Shown here piece after piece: positions 21,080 through 30,161 of a stretch of DNA of 64,000 nucleotides (its first letter is position 1; each line of letters begins with the position of its first letter). Source of the stretch: Pseudomonas bharatica CSV86 (GTDB taxonomy: Bacteria > Pseudomonadota > Gammaproteobacteria > Pseudomonadales > Pseudomonadaceae). Below the pieces are notes generated by a model. That model was given only the letters and a program-made list of their open reading frames with translations. It ran no database searches and had not been told where the DNA came from. Location: NCBI RefSeq assembly GCF_000319305.2, contig NZ_AMWJ02000004.1, positions 434,001 through 498,000 of the forward strand. The letters are read 5' to 3'. Made by a program: the position numbers and the translations under genes.

Positions 21080-22093
21080 ATGCCCGATCACGATGTACGC
21101 CTGCAACACCTGACCGTCTGGCTCGATGAGCAACTGGCGAATCTGTTTCGAACCCAAGGGTGGGGCCAGGTTCCCGCAGGCAGCCTGACCGCCGCAAGCA
21201 GCGATGCCAGCTTCCGCCGTTATTTCCGCTGGCAGGCCGACGGCCGCAGTTTCATCATCATGGACGCGCCACCACCCCAGGAAAATTGCCGCCCCTTCGT
21301 AGAGATCGCCCGCTTGCTGGCGACTGCCGGCGTCAATGTGCCGGTGATCCATGCGCAGGACCTCGAGCGCGGCTTCTTGCTGCTGAGCGACCTGGGCAAC
21401 CAGACCTACCTGGACGTGATCGACGCCGGCAACGCCGACGCCCTGTTCGACGATGCCATCGACGCGCTGCTGGCCTTCCAGCGCCTGCCCATGGACGCGC
21501 CTCTGCCAAGTTATGACCTGGCTCTGCTGCGCCGCGAGGTCGAGCTGTTTCCCGAGTGGTATGTCGGTCACGAGTTGGGCAAGACCTTCGACCAGCACCA
21601 GCTTGCCCTGTGGCAGCAGGCCAGCAGCCTGCTGATCGACAGCGCCCTGGCCCAGCCCAAGGTACTGGTGCACCGCGACTATATGCCACGCAACCTGATG
21701 CGCAGCGTGCCCAACCCGGGTGTGCTGGATTTCCAGGATGCGGTCTACGGCCCGGTCACCTATGACATCACCTGCCTGTTCAAGGATGCCTTCCTCAGCT
21801 GGCCGCAACCGCAGGTCGCCGCCTGGCTGAGGGATTACTGGGAGCGGGCGCGGGCTGAGGGCATTCCGGTGCAATCCGACTTCGAGGACTTTCACCGCGC
21901 CAGCGACCTGATGGGCGTGCAGCGTCACCTCAAGGTGATTGGCATCTTCGCCCGTATCTGCCACCGCGACGGCAAACCGCGCTACCTGGCCGACGTCCCG
22001 CGGTTCTTCTCCTACATAGAAGAAGTGATTTCCCGTCGGCCGGAGCTGAGCGGGCTGGGTGAACTGATCGACAGTCTCGGAGTGCGTTCATGA
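21080..22093 (+). CDS. amgK: N-acetylmuramate/N-acetylglucosamine anomeric kinase AmgK
   Basis: AmgK phosphorylates the anomeric position of MurNAc and GlcNAc in the Pseudomonas peptidoglycan-recycling route that bypasses de novo UDP-MurNAc synthesis and affects fosfomycin sensitivity. The 337 residues have an aminoglycoside-phosphotransferase fold. VLVHRDYMPRNLM carries the catalytic Asp and VLDFQDAVYGP the magnesium Asp. It overlaps murU by 4 bp (ATGA), which supports this assignment over a generic kinase. Confidence 0.93.
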   Translation: MPDHDVRLQHLTVWLDEQLANLFRTQGWGQVPAGSLTAASSDASFRRYFRWQADGRSFIIMDAPPPQENCRPFVEIARLLATAGVNVPVIHAQDLERGFLLLSDLGNQTYLDVIDAGNADALFDDAIDALLAFQRLPMDAPLPSYDLALLRREVELFPEWYVGHELGKTFDQHQLALWQQASSLLIDSALAQPKVLVHRDYMPRNLMRSVPNPGVLDFQDAVYGPVTYDITCLFKDAFLSWPQPQVAAWLRDYWERARAEGIPVQSDFEDFHRASDLMGVQRHLKVIGIFARICHRDGKPRYLADVPRFFSYIEEVISRRPELSGLGELIDSLGVRS

Positions 22094-22761
22094 AGGCGAT
22101 GATCCTTGCCGCTGGCAAGGGCGAGCGGATGCGCCCGCTGACCCTGCATACGCCCAAGCCGCTGGTGCCGGTCGCCGGGGTGCCGTTGATCGAATACCAC
22201 CTCAAGGCGCTGGCCGCGGCGGGCTTCAAGGAGATCGTGATCAACCACGCCTGGCTCGGTCAGCAGATCGAGGATCACCTCGGCGATGGCTCGCGGTTTG
22301 GCCTGGATATTCTTTTCTCCGCCGAGGGTGAGCCGCTGGAGACCGGCGGTGGCATCTTCAAGGCGCTGCCGTTGCTGGGGGACGAGCCGTTCCTGCTGGT
22401 CAACGGCGATATCTGGACCGACTACGATTTCGCACGCCTGCGCCAGCCGCTGCAAGGCCTGGCTCATCTGGTGCTGGTGGATAACCCCGGCCATCATGGC
22501 GCCGGTGACTTCCGTCTGGTCGCCGGGCAGGTCGAGGACGGCGCCGGAGCCGACGAAACCCTGACCTTCAGCGGTATCTCGGTGCTCGACCCGGCGCTGT
22601 TCGCCGGTTGCGAGGCCGGCGCGTTCAAGCTGGCGCCGTTGCTGCGTGCAGCCATGGCCGACGGCAAGGTCAGTGGCGAGCACTTCCGCGGCCACTGGGT
22701 GGATGTCGGTACCCTTGAGCGACTTGCCGAAGTCGAGCGCCTGCTCGCCGAGCGTCGTTGA
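22090..22761 (+). CDS. murU: N-acetylmuramate-1-phosphate uridylyltransferase MurU
   Basis: MurU makes UDP-MurNAc from MurNAc-1-phosphate, the step after AmgK. The 223 residues start MKAMILAAGKGERMRPLTLH, the nucleotidyltransferase P-loop. They continue with PLVPVAGVPLIEYHL and the metal Asp in LLVNGDIWTDYD. The gene overlaps amgK by 4 bp. Confidence 0.94.
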   Translation: MKAMILAAGKGERMRPLTLHTPKPLVPVAGVPLIEYHLKALAAAGFKEIVINHAWLGQQIEDHLGDGSRFGLDILFSAEGEPLETGGGIFKALPLLGDEPFLLVNGDIWTDYDFARLRQPLQGLAHLVLVDNPGHHGAGDFRLVAGQVEDGAGADETLTFSGISVLDPALFAGCEAGAFKLAPLLRAAMADGKVSGEHFRGHWVDVGTLERLAEVERLLAERR

Positions 22762-22762
22762 T

Positions 22763-23524
22763 ATGTTGTGGCCGAGCACAGTGATCGGAGCCGGAGCCGG
22801 CTTCGTCGTTGCCAGCATTCCTGGCGCGCTGTTGGGAGCCCTGCTCGGGCAGGCGATGGACCGCCGTTTGCAGTTGCACAGTTGGGCGCACCTGCGGGAA
22901 AAACTTGGCGGTCGTCCGGTGCTTCGCGACGACGAGGTGCTGTTCGTGCTGCTGGGGCGGTTGGCCAAGAGTGACGGGCGGGTGGTCGAAGCGCATATCC
23001 AGCAGGCGCGCCAGGAAATGCAGCGCCTGGAAATGAACGACGATGCCCGCAGGAAAGCCATCGCGGCATTCAACCTCGGCAAGGCCGGACGGGAGAGGGT
23101 CGAGGGCTACCTGCAGCGGTTGAAGCAACAGCCCCATGCCGCAGAAGGGGTGTTGCGTGCCTGTTGTCGCATGGCCTGGGCCGATGGCCGCGCCGGGCGT
23201 GACGAGAGGGAGTTGCTGCTGCACTGGGGCCGGCAACTGGGCTGGTCAGCGGCCAAGGTGCAGGCCCTGGCGGGCGACTATGAGCCGCGCAAGGCGGTGC
23301 TGGAAGGGCCCGGCAGCTACGCCGAGGCGTTGCGACTGCTGGGCGTCGGCCCGGACACCGCGCACAGCGAGATCAAGCAGGCCTATCGTCGCCTGGTCAG
23401 TCGCCATCATCCCGACAAACTGCAAGGCAGCGGGGCCAGTCCGGCCAAGGTACGCGAGGCGACCGAACGTACCCGCGAGCTGCACCAGGCCTACGCGATC
23501 ATTCGCAAACGCCTCGAGTTCTAG
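22763..23524 (+). CDS. djlA: DjlA-like membrane-anchored J-domain co-chaperone
   Basis: The 253-residue protein has one N-terminal membrane segment (TVIGAGAGFVVASIPGALLG), a TerB-like helical domain (residues about 50-150) and a C-terminal J domain with the HPD motif in RHHPDKLQG. DjlA stimulates DnaK from the membrane. ATG 22763 follows the murU stop by one base. Its stop overlaps the convergent DUF3530 gene by 4 bp. Confidence 0.9.
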   Translation: MLWPSTVIGAGAGFVVASIPGALLGALLGQAMDRRLQLHSWAHLREKLGGRPVLRDDEVLFVLLGRLAKSDGRVVEAHIQQARQEMQRLEMNDDARRKAIAAFNLGKAGRERVEGYLQRLKQQPHAAEGVLRACCRMAWADGRAGRDERELLLHWGRQLGWSAAKVQALAGDYEPRKAVLEGPGSYAEALRLLGVGPDTAHSEIKQAYRRLVSRHHPDKLQGSGASPAKVREATERTRELHQAYAIIRKRLEF

Positions 23525-24513
23525 TCCACGTTGCTCGGGTTCAGCCAGCCACGAATCCGCCGGAACAACTGCTCTTGCTCGGCAGAGCGGTTGCCGGGCA
23601 TCGCGGTCAGGGCGACCTGCTTGTAGGTGCTGTCCTTCAGGCGCTTGCTGGCTTGCAGCCGCTGCTGTGCTGCCTGACGGGCCGATCCCTGATCGTTGTA
23701 GTAGAGGTCTGCGGTTGGCACTTTCAGCGACGGCGTCAGGCTTTCCAGGCTGTGTTCGGCCTTGATCGGCGCCTGCGCCGATACCATTACCAGCTTCTGC
23801 ACTTGCGCCGGCTGGCGTTCGCTCAGGTAGCGCGCGGCCCAGTAGGCGCCGGTGCCGTTGCCAAGGATCACCACGCTGCGCGCGTTCTGCTGCTGGGCAT
23901 AGGCCACGGCGGCATCGAGGCGGGCGAAGATGCGTTCGGCGTCAGTGTTGTCGCTGCTGGCGTCGGCGGGTGGGCTATCGCTGGTTTCCGCGTCGGTCTC
24001 CGGCGCCGTGGCCTGAGCGATGTTGGCGTTGGCGTCGGCCGGTGTGTCCTTGGCCGGAGCGGCCTTGCTGGTGTCTTCTGCCTGGGGCGCCGGGGCCGGG
24101 CTTTCAGTGCGGGCCACCGGGCTGTCGGTCAGCAGGTCGGGCAGGGCCAGGCTGAGGGTGCCCCAGCCCGCATCCGGGAACTTGCGCCGCAACGGACCGA
24201 CGGTCTTCGGCCAGTCGGCGGTTTCGCCGGCGCCGGCAAGGAGTACCAGCACGCCGTGGGGCGCCGGATCATTCGCCGGTTTCCACAGGGCGAGGAAGCT
24301 GTCGCTGCCTGCCAGCAGGGTTTGTTGCTGTTCCTTGGGCACCTGGCGCTCCAGGGCGAGGGCGTCCTCTTGATTGCGCTCGATAAGGGCCGGGCGTTGC
24401 ACCGTGGCATCCGCGCTGCTTTCTGGCGTTTTGCCATCCTCGGCATGGGCGCTGCAAGGTAGTATCAAGGTCAGGCATAACGCAGGAAGCGTTGCGCGAT
24501 AAAGTGAGAACAT
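23521..24513 (-). CDS. DUF3530 family exported protein
   Basis: The 330-residue protein has a signal peptide (MFSLYRATLPALCLTLILPC, AHA-ED). A low-complexity Ala/Pro/Asp-rich stretch lies near residues 130-195. The mature part looks like an alpha/beta-hydrolase fold: VLVLLAGAGETADWP resembles an oxyanion strand and SVVILGNGTGAYWAARYL resembles a nucleophile elbow, but with GNGTG rather than GxSxG. An esterase-type catalytic serine is therefore doubtful. The function is unknown. The start is divergent from the kinase gene, and the region around 24490-24513 is tight. Confidence 0.85.
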   Translation of the reverse strand: MFSLYRATLPALCLTLILPCSAHAEDGKTPESSADATVQRPALIERNQEDALALERQVPKEQQQTLLAGSDSFLALWKPANDPAPHGVLVLLAGAGETADWPKTVGPLRRKFPDAGWGTLSLALPDLLTDSPVARTESPAPAPQAEDTSKAAPAKDTPADANANIAQATAPETDAETSDSPPADASSDNTDAERIFARLDAAVAYAQQQNARSVVILGNGTGAYWAARYLSERQPAQVQKLVMVSAQAPIKAEHSLESLTPSLKVPTADLYYNDQGSARQAAQQRLQASKRLKDSTYKQVALTAMPGNRSAEQEQLFRRIRGWLNPSNVD

Positions 24514-24593
24514 TGATCGATCCAGGCCAGATTGAGACCGGCAGCCTAATGGTATTTGTCCGGGACGGCCATGCTCGGCAGGCGTCCTTCTAT

Positions 24594-27011
24594 ATGACGA
24601 GATTCAAGATGATTGGTTTGCGCCGTCTGTGGGTTATCGGCTGTTTTTTCCTGCCCTTGATCGTTTGGGCTGCTCCTGCGACCTCCTTGGTGCAGCTCGA
24701 CCCGGCCCAGCGGGAATGGCTGGAGCAGCATCGCAGCCTGCGCGTGGGGATGATCCTGCAGGCGCCCTTCGCCCAGTTCGACCGGCGCCTGCAACAGTTG
24801 TCCGGGGTCAATGTCGAGGTCATGAACCTGCTGGCGCGCAACCTTGGCCTGGACCTGACGTGGCGCAACTTCGCCGACCAGGCCGAACTTGAGCATGCCC
24901 TGGCCCGGGGCGAGATCGATCTGGCCCCGGGCCTGACCCAGACGCCTGCCGGCCTGCGCCTGTGGCTGTTCAGCGATCCTTATATGCGCGTGCCGCAGTT
25001 GATCGTCGGCCAGCGCAACGGCGCGGTGGCGGTGGATGTGGAGAACATCGGCGAGATCGAGCGGGTTGCCGTGCGCATGCCCAGTGCGGTGGCTGACCAT
25101 CTGCGCGCCACCTACACCAATCTCAACCTCCAGGGGGTGCCCGGCGAACGCCAGGCCCTGCAACTGGTGGTCAGCGAGCAGGCCCGTTATGCGGTAGTGG
25201 ATGAAGCGCAACTGAGCCGGCTGTCCCGCGAGAGCGAGTTCAGCGAACTGGCGGTGGTGGGCGATATCGGTTTCCCGCAACTGCTGCGGGTCGCCTCACG
25301 GCGGGACTGGCCGTTGCTCGCGGATGTGCTTGAACGTGGTCTGCAGGCAATTCCCGCGAGGGACCTGGAAGAGCTGCACAGCCGCTGGCTGCAACCCCGG
25401 TATCCGCGCCTCAGCGAGTCCCCCGGTTTCTGGCAGAACCTTGCGCTGCTGTTCGCTGCGCTGTTCTTCAGCAGCGTGGCGATCATCGTCTGGCAGCGCC
25501 GCCAGCAGAGTTTCCTGGAACACAACCTGCTGGCAGCGCGGGAGGACCTCGCCGAGCGCCTGGGGCGTGAAGAGGCGCTGCGCCTTAGCCAGTTCTCCCT
25601 GGACCAGAGCACCGTCGGCATTCTCTGGGTGCACTGGGACAGCCATGTGCGCTATGCCAACCGCGCTGCCGAGGTCATGCTTGGCTACGAGCCGGGCAAG
25701 GTAGTGGAGCGACCGCTGATCGACTTCGAACCGCAACTGCACATGGACCGCTGGCTCGACCTGTGGAAGCGCGCGCGGGCCAGCGACGAGTCGGCGCAGC
25801 GCTTCGAAACCCAATGGCTGCGGGCCGATGGCTCGTTCCTGCCGGTGGACGTGTCCTTGAGCTTCCTGCGTTTTCGTGATGCCGAATACCTTGTGGTGTA
25901 CCTGACGGACGTCAGCGAGCGCCGGCGCGCCCTGGCTGCCCAGCGCGAGAGCGAGGCGCGGCTCAAGGGGATCGCCGCCAACGTGCCCGGGTTGGTGTTC
26001 CGCCTGGAGCGCGACCCGGGGATCGACGAGCTGGAGTTTCCCTACATCAGCGAAGGCAGTGAAACCCTGGTCGGCTACGCCCCGGCGGAGATCCAGGATC
26101 CGAAGATGGGCCTGCGCAACCTGGTGCATGCCGATGACCGTGCGGACTATCACCGGGTTCAGGATCAGGCCCTGGCTACTGACAGCGACTGGTCCTGGCA
26201 GGGCCGCATACTCACCCGTCAAGGTGAGCAGCGTTGGGCCGATATCAAGGCCAGTGCCCGAACCCTGAGCAATGGCCGGGTGGTCTGGGACGGCATCGTC
26301 TGGGATATCACCCAGAGCAAGCAGGTCGAGCTGGAGCTGGAGAGCTCTCGCGAGCATCTGCGCGAGCTGGCCGCGCACCTGGAAAGTGTGCGTGAGGAGG
26401 AAAAGGCGCGGATCGCCCGGGAAGTGCATGACGAGCTGGGCCAGATGTTGACCGTGCTGAAGCTGGAAACGTCCATGTGCGAACTGGCCTACGCCGACCT
26501 TGATCCGGGTCTTACGGAGCGTTTGGGCAGCATGAAGCGCTTGATCGCCCAGCTTTTCCAGTTGGTTCGCGATGTGGCGACGGCGTTGCGCCCGCCGATC
26601 CTGGATGCCGGCATCGCCTCGGCCATCGAATGGCAGGCCCGGCGCTTCGAGGCGCGGACGCAGATTCCCTGCCTGGTCCAGGTGCCGGAAAACCTGCCCC
26701 CCTTGAGCGATGCCAAGGCTACCGGGCTGTTCCGGGTGCTGCAGGAGGTGCTGACCAATGTCATGCGCCATGCCCGGGCGCATACCGTGGAGATCAGCCT
26801 GACCCGGGAAGGACCTATGCTGTGTCTTAGTGTTAGCGACGATGGTGTGGGATTCATGACGGATGAGAGTCGGCCAAGCTCCTTCGGGCTGGTCGGCATG
26901 CGGGAAAGGGTGCTGATGCTAGGTGGCGAGATGCATCTGCACAGTGAACCTGGCGAGGGCACCAGCCTGAGCGTGCGTATTCCTTTGGATGAAACAGGAG
27001 CGGGGCAGTGA
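24594..27011 (+). CDS. Hybrid-input sensor histidine kinase (SBP_bac_3, PAS, HisKA_3)
   Basis: This is a membrane sensor kinase of about 805 residues. After a signal segment (WVIGCFFLPLIVWAA) comes a periplasmic solute-binding-like domain (residues about 40-290). A transmembrane helix follows (NLALLFAALFFSSVAIIVW), then two PAS domains, a NarL-type dimerisation domain with the phospho-His in REVHDELGQ, and a HATPase (VLQEVLTNVMRHAR, DDGVGF). The start is uncertain: ATG 24594 or ATG 24609 both lead into the signal segment. It overlaps the response regulator by 4 bp. The ligand is unknown; its position before an ABC importer suggests a small organic solute such as a polyamine. Confidence 0.92.
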   Translation: MTRFKMIGLRRLWVIGCFFLPLIVWAAPATSLVQLDPAQREWLEQHRSLRVGMILQAPFAQFDRRLQQLSGVNVEVMNLLARNLGLDLTWRNFADQAELEHALARGEIDLAPGLTQTPAGLRLWLFSDPYMRVPQLIVGQRNGAVAVDVENIGEIERVAVRMPSAVADHLRATYTNLNLQGVPGERQALQLVVSEQARYAVVDEAQLSRLSRESEFSELAVVGDIGFPQLLRVASRRDWPLLADVLERGLQAIPARDLEELHSRWLQPRYPRLSESPGFWQNLALLFAALFFSSVAIIVWQRRQQSFLEHNLLAAREDLAERLGREEALRLSQFSLDQSTVGILWVHWDSHVRYANRAAEVMLGYEPGKVVERPLIDFEPQLHMDRWLDLWKRARASDESAQRFETQWLRADGSFLPVDVSLSFLRFRDAEYLVVYLTDVSERRRALAAQRESEARLKGIAANVPGLVFRLERDPGIDELEFPYISEGSETLVGYAPAEIQDPKMGLRNLVHADDRADYHRVQDQALATDSDWSWQGRILTRQGEQRWADIKASARTLSNGRVVWDGIVWDITQSKQVELELESSREHLRELAAHLESVREEEKARIAREVHDELGQMLTVLKLETSMCELAYADLDPGLTERLGSMKRLIAQLFQLVRDVATALRPPILDAGIASAIEWQARRFEARTQIPCLVQVPENLPPLSDAKATGLFRVLQEVLTNVMRHARAHTVEISLTREGPMLCLSVSDDGVGFMTDESRPSSFGLVGMRERVLMLGGEMHLHSEPGEGTSLSVRIPLDETGAGQ

Positions 27012-27637
27012 TTCGAGTATTGGTGGCCGAAGACCACACCATCGTGCGCGAGGGCATCAAGCAGTTGATCGGCCTGGCCAAAGACATGCAGGTGGTGGGC
27101 GAGGCGGGCAATGGCGAACAGTTGCTGGACGCGCTGCGGCATACCCCGTGCGAAGTGGTCCTGCTGGACATTTCGATGCCGGGAGTCAACGGCCTGGAGG
27201 CGATTCCGCGGATCCGTGCCCTGAATGCACCACCAGCGATCCTGGTGCTGTCCATGCACGACGAAGCGCAGATGGCCGCCCGGGCGTTGAAGGTGGGCGC
27301 TGCGGGCTATGCCACCAAGGACAGTGATCCGGCCCTGTTGCTGACCGCGATCCGGCGGGTGGCCGGAGGCGGGCGCTATATCGATCCGGACCTGGCCGAC
27401 CGCATGGTCTTCGAAGTCGGCCTGACCGATACCCGGCCGCTGCACTCGCTGCTGTCGGAGCGCGAGTTCTCGGTGTTCGAGCGCCTGGCCCAGGGGGCCA
27501 ATGTCAACGATATCGCCCAGCAACTGGCGCTGAGCAACAAGACCATCAGCACGCACAAGGCGCGCCTGATGCAGAAGCTGAATGTCACCTCGCTGGCGGA
27601 GTTGGTGAAGTACGCGATGGAGCACAAGCTGCTCTGA
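27008..27637 (+). CDS. NarL/FixJ family response regulator
   Basis: The 209-residue two-domain regulator has the phospho-acceptor Asp in VVLLDISMPGVNG and the switch Lys in YATKDSDPA. A LuxR-type helix-turn-helix follows (ANVNDIAQQLALSNKTISTH). GTG 27008 overlaps the kinase stop, so kinase and regulator are translationally coupled. It probably acts on nearby transport genes; a perfect palindrome at 27769-27788 is a candidate site. Confidence 0.94.
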   Translation: MIRVLVAEDHTIVREGIKQLIGLAKDMQVVGEAGNGEQLLDALRHTPCEVVLLDISMPGVNGLEAIPRIRALNAPPAILVLSMHDEAQMAARALKVGAAGYATKDSDPALLLTAIRRVAGGGRYIDPDLADRMVFEVGLTDTRPLHSLLSEREFSVFERLAQGANVNDIAQQLALSNKTISTHKARLMQKLNVTSLAELVKYAMEHKLL

Positions 27638-27680
27638 GTGTTCTGAAAGCGACGTCTGAAAGAGTGATGTCGTTTGTGCG

Positions 27681-27713
27681 GGCCTCATCGCTGGCAAGCC
27701 AGCTCCCACAGGG
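27681..27713. repeat. REP element
   Basis: GGCCTCATCGCTGGCAAGCC followed by AGCTCCCACAGG is the inverse of the REP copy at 6676. It lies between the response regulator and the ABC genes. Confidence 0.85.
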
Positions 27714-27768
27714 TTCGGCAGCGCCGTGGATACTGTGGGAGCTCAAGACATACCTAAACCCGCCATCG

Positions 27769-27788
27769 TTGTAGGGCGATCCCTACAA
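27769..27788. promoter_or_regulatory. Perfect palindrome upstream of the ABC importer genes
   Basis: TTGTAGGG-CGAT-CCCTACAA has perfect 8-bp arms and lies 109 bp upstream of the ABC ATPase start. Its symmetry fits a dimeric regulator, and the adjacent NarL/FixJ regulator is the obvious candidate. Binding is inferred. Confidence 0.5.
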
Positions 27789-27896
27789 GCACCCTTCCAC
27801 CCGGCTGATATCAATCTCTCAGCACCCCCGATTTGCGCCGCCCGGGCCTTTCCTTACGCTTGGATCACAGCAGTCATCCAACAAAAAGGTGCAGGT

Positions 27897-29020
27897 ATGA
27901 GTGAGGTCAGTTCGAACGCTGCGTCCGGCGAGATCCTGGTCAGCTTCCGTGGTGTGCAGAAGAGCTATGACGGCGAATCGCTGATCGTCAAGGACCTCAA
28001 CCTGGACATCCGCAAGGGCGAGTTTCTTACCCTGCTTGGCCCCTCCGGCTCGGGCAAGACCACCAGCCTGATGATGCTGGCCGGCTTCGAGACGCCGACT
28101 GCCGGCGAGATCAAGCTGGCCGGTCGCTCGATCAACAACGTGCCGCCGCACAAGCGCGACATCGGCATGGTGTTCCAGAACTACGCGCTGTTCCCGCACA
28201 TGACCGTGGCCGAGAACCTGGCCTTCCCCTTAGCGTGCGCAACCTGAGCAAGACCGACATCAGCGAGCGGGTCAAGCGCGTACTGAACATGGTCCAGCTC
28301 GATGCCTTCGCCCAGCGCTACCCCGGCCAGCTGTCCGGTGGCCAGCAACAGCGCGTGGCCCTGGCCCGGGCGCTGGTGTTCGAACCGCAGCTGGTACTGA
28401 TGGACGAACCCCTCGGCGCCCTCGACAAGCAGCTGCGCGAACACATGCAGATGGAGATCAAGCACCTGCACCAGCGCCTGGGCGTGACCGTGGTCTACGT
28501 GACCCACGACCAGGGCGAGGCGCTGACCATGTCCGACCGCGTGGCGGTGTTCCATCAGGGCGAGATCCAGCAGATCGCCGATCCGCGCACCCTCTACGAA
28601 GAGCCGAAGAACACCTTCGTCGCCAACTTCATCGGCGAGAACAACCGCATCAACGGCCGCCTGCTCAGCAGCGACGGCGAGCGCTGCCTGGTGGCCCTGG
28701 CCCGTGGCGAGAAGGTCGAGGCACTGGCGGTCAACGTCGGCCAGCCAGGCGAGCCGGTGACCTTGTCGGTGCGTCCGGAGCGGGTGCGCCTGAACGGCCA
28801 CAGCGAAAGCTGCGTGAACCGCTTCTCCGGCCGCGTGGCCGAGTTCATCTATCTGGGCGACCACGTGCGGGTTCGTCTGGAGGTCTGCGGCAAGGCCGAC
28901 TTCTTCGTGAAGCAGCCGATCGCCGAACTCGACCCGGCCCTGGCCGTGGGCGACGTGGTACCGCTGGGCTGGGAGGTCGAGCATGCACGTGCCCTCGATC
29001 CTATCCTGGAAGCCCACTGA
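27897..29020 (+). CDS. Polyamine-type ABC transporter ATPase (PotA-like), frameshifted
   Basis: This ATPase energises the import system encoded by the next three genes. Walker A (GPSGSGKTT), the Q-loop (FQNYALFP), the signature LSGGQQQR, Walker B (LVLMDEPLGALD) and the switch His (THDQGEAL) are all present, with a C-terminal TOBE region. The frame breaks at the CCCC run 28226-28229, where one C appears to be missing between NLAFPL and VRNLSKTD. The uncorrected upstream frame stops at 28247, and the second part is open to 29020. With the base restored the protein is about 374 residues, the normal family length. A technical error is the likeliest cause. Confidence 0.9.
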
Positions 29021-29060
29021 GGTTTGCTAACCAACACCCTGCACTGTGGAGAGAACAAGA

Positions 29061-30095
29061 ATGCTCAAACACTTGAAGTTGACCGCCCTGGCATTGGGTC
29101 TGTGCACTGCGACCCACGCAATGGCGGCAAGCGATCTGACCGTGATTTCCTTCGGCGGCGCCAACAAGGCGGCGCAGGTCAAGGCGTTCTACGAGCCTTG
29201 GGAAAAGGCCGGCAAGGGCAAGATCGTCGCGGGCGAGTACAACGGGGAAATGGCCAAGGTCAAGGCCATGGTCGACACCAAGAGCGTGTCCTGGAACCTG
29301 GTAGAGGTCGAGTCGCCGGAGCTGGCTCGCGGCTGTGACGAGGGCATGTTCGAGGAGCTGGATCCTGCATTGTTCGGCAACGAGTCCGACTACGTGCCAG
29401 GCGCTATTCAGCCATGCGGCGTCGGTTTCTTCGTATGGTCCACGGTCATGGCCTACAACGCCGACAAGCTGAAGACCGCACCGACCAGCTGGAAGGATTT
29501 CTGGGACACCAAGAACTTCCCTGGCAAGCGTGGCCTGCGCAAGGGCGCCAAGTACACCTTGGAATTCGCCCTGATGGCCGACGGCGTTGCGCCGAAGGAC
29601 GTCTACAAGGTGCTCGCCACCAAGGACGGCCAGGATCGCGCCTTCAAGAAGCTCGACGAGCTGAAGCCGAACATCCAGTGGTGGGAAGCCGGCGCCCAGC
29701 CGCCGCAGTACCTCGCTTCCGGCGACGTGGTCATGAGCTCGGCCTACAACGGCCGGATTGCTGCGGTGCAGAAGGAGAGCAACCTGAAGGTGGTGTGGAA
29801 CGGCGGTATCTACGACTTCGACGCTTGGGCCATTCCGAAGGGCGCCAAGAACGCCGAGGAAGCGAAGAAGTTCATCGCCTACTCGGTACAGCCTGAGCAG
29901 CAGAAGATCTACTCGGAAAACATTGCCTACGGTCCGGCCAACTCCAAGGCGGTCGCACTGCTGTCCGACGAGATCAAGAAAGACATGCCGACCACCCCGG
30001 AAAACATCGCCAACCAGGTGCAGATCGACGTGGCTTTCTGGGCTGACAACAGCGAACAGCTGGAACAACGCTTCAACGCCTGGGCGGCCAAGTAA
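29061..30095 (+). CDS. Polyamine-type ABC transporter substrate-binding protein
   Basis: The 344-residue periplasmic protein has a signal peptide (MLKHLKLTALALGLCTATHA) cleaved before MAASDLTV. It resembles the PotD/PotF class: VISFGGANKAAQVKAF opens the first lobe, and VWNGGIYDFDAWAIPKGAKN matches the hinge region. It belongs with the ATPase upstream and two permeases downstream. The substrate is not provable from sequence; a polyamine, opine or similar cation fits best. Confidence 0.92.
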   Translation: MLKHLKLTALALGLCTATHAMAASDLTVISFGGANKAAQVKAFYEPWEKAGKGKIVAGEYNGEMAKVKAMVDTKSVSWNLVEVESPELARGCDEGMFEELDPALFGNESDYVPGAIQPCGVGFFVWSTVMAYNADKLKTAPTSWKDFWDTKNFPGKRGLRKGAKYTLEFALMADGVAPKDVYKVLATKDGQDRAFKKLDELKPNIQWWEAGAQPPQYLASGDVVMSSAYNGRIAAVQKESNLKVVWNGGIYDFDAWAIPKGAKNAEEAKKFIAYSVQPEQQKIYSENIAYGPANSKAVALLSDEIKKDMPTTPENIANQVQIDVAFWADNSEQLEQRFNAWAAK

Positions 30096-30161
30096 GTCGC
30101 CCCGATGGAGCGCCGGTGCCGAGCCGGCGCTCCCCGTTTTCCAAGATTTCCGGAGTTCGCT

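Noticed and set aside
28226..28250. Programmed ribosomal frameshift in the ABC ATPase
   Set aside because: There is no slippery heptamer or downstream pseudoknot pattern, and three other genes show the same one-base G/C-run loss.
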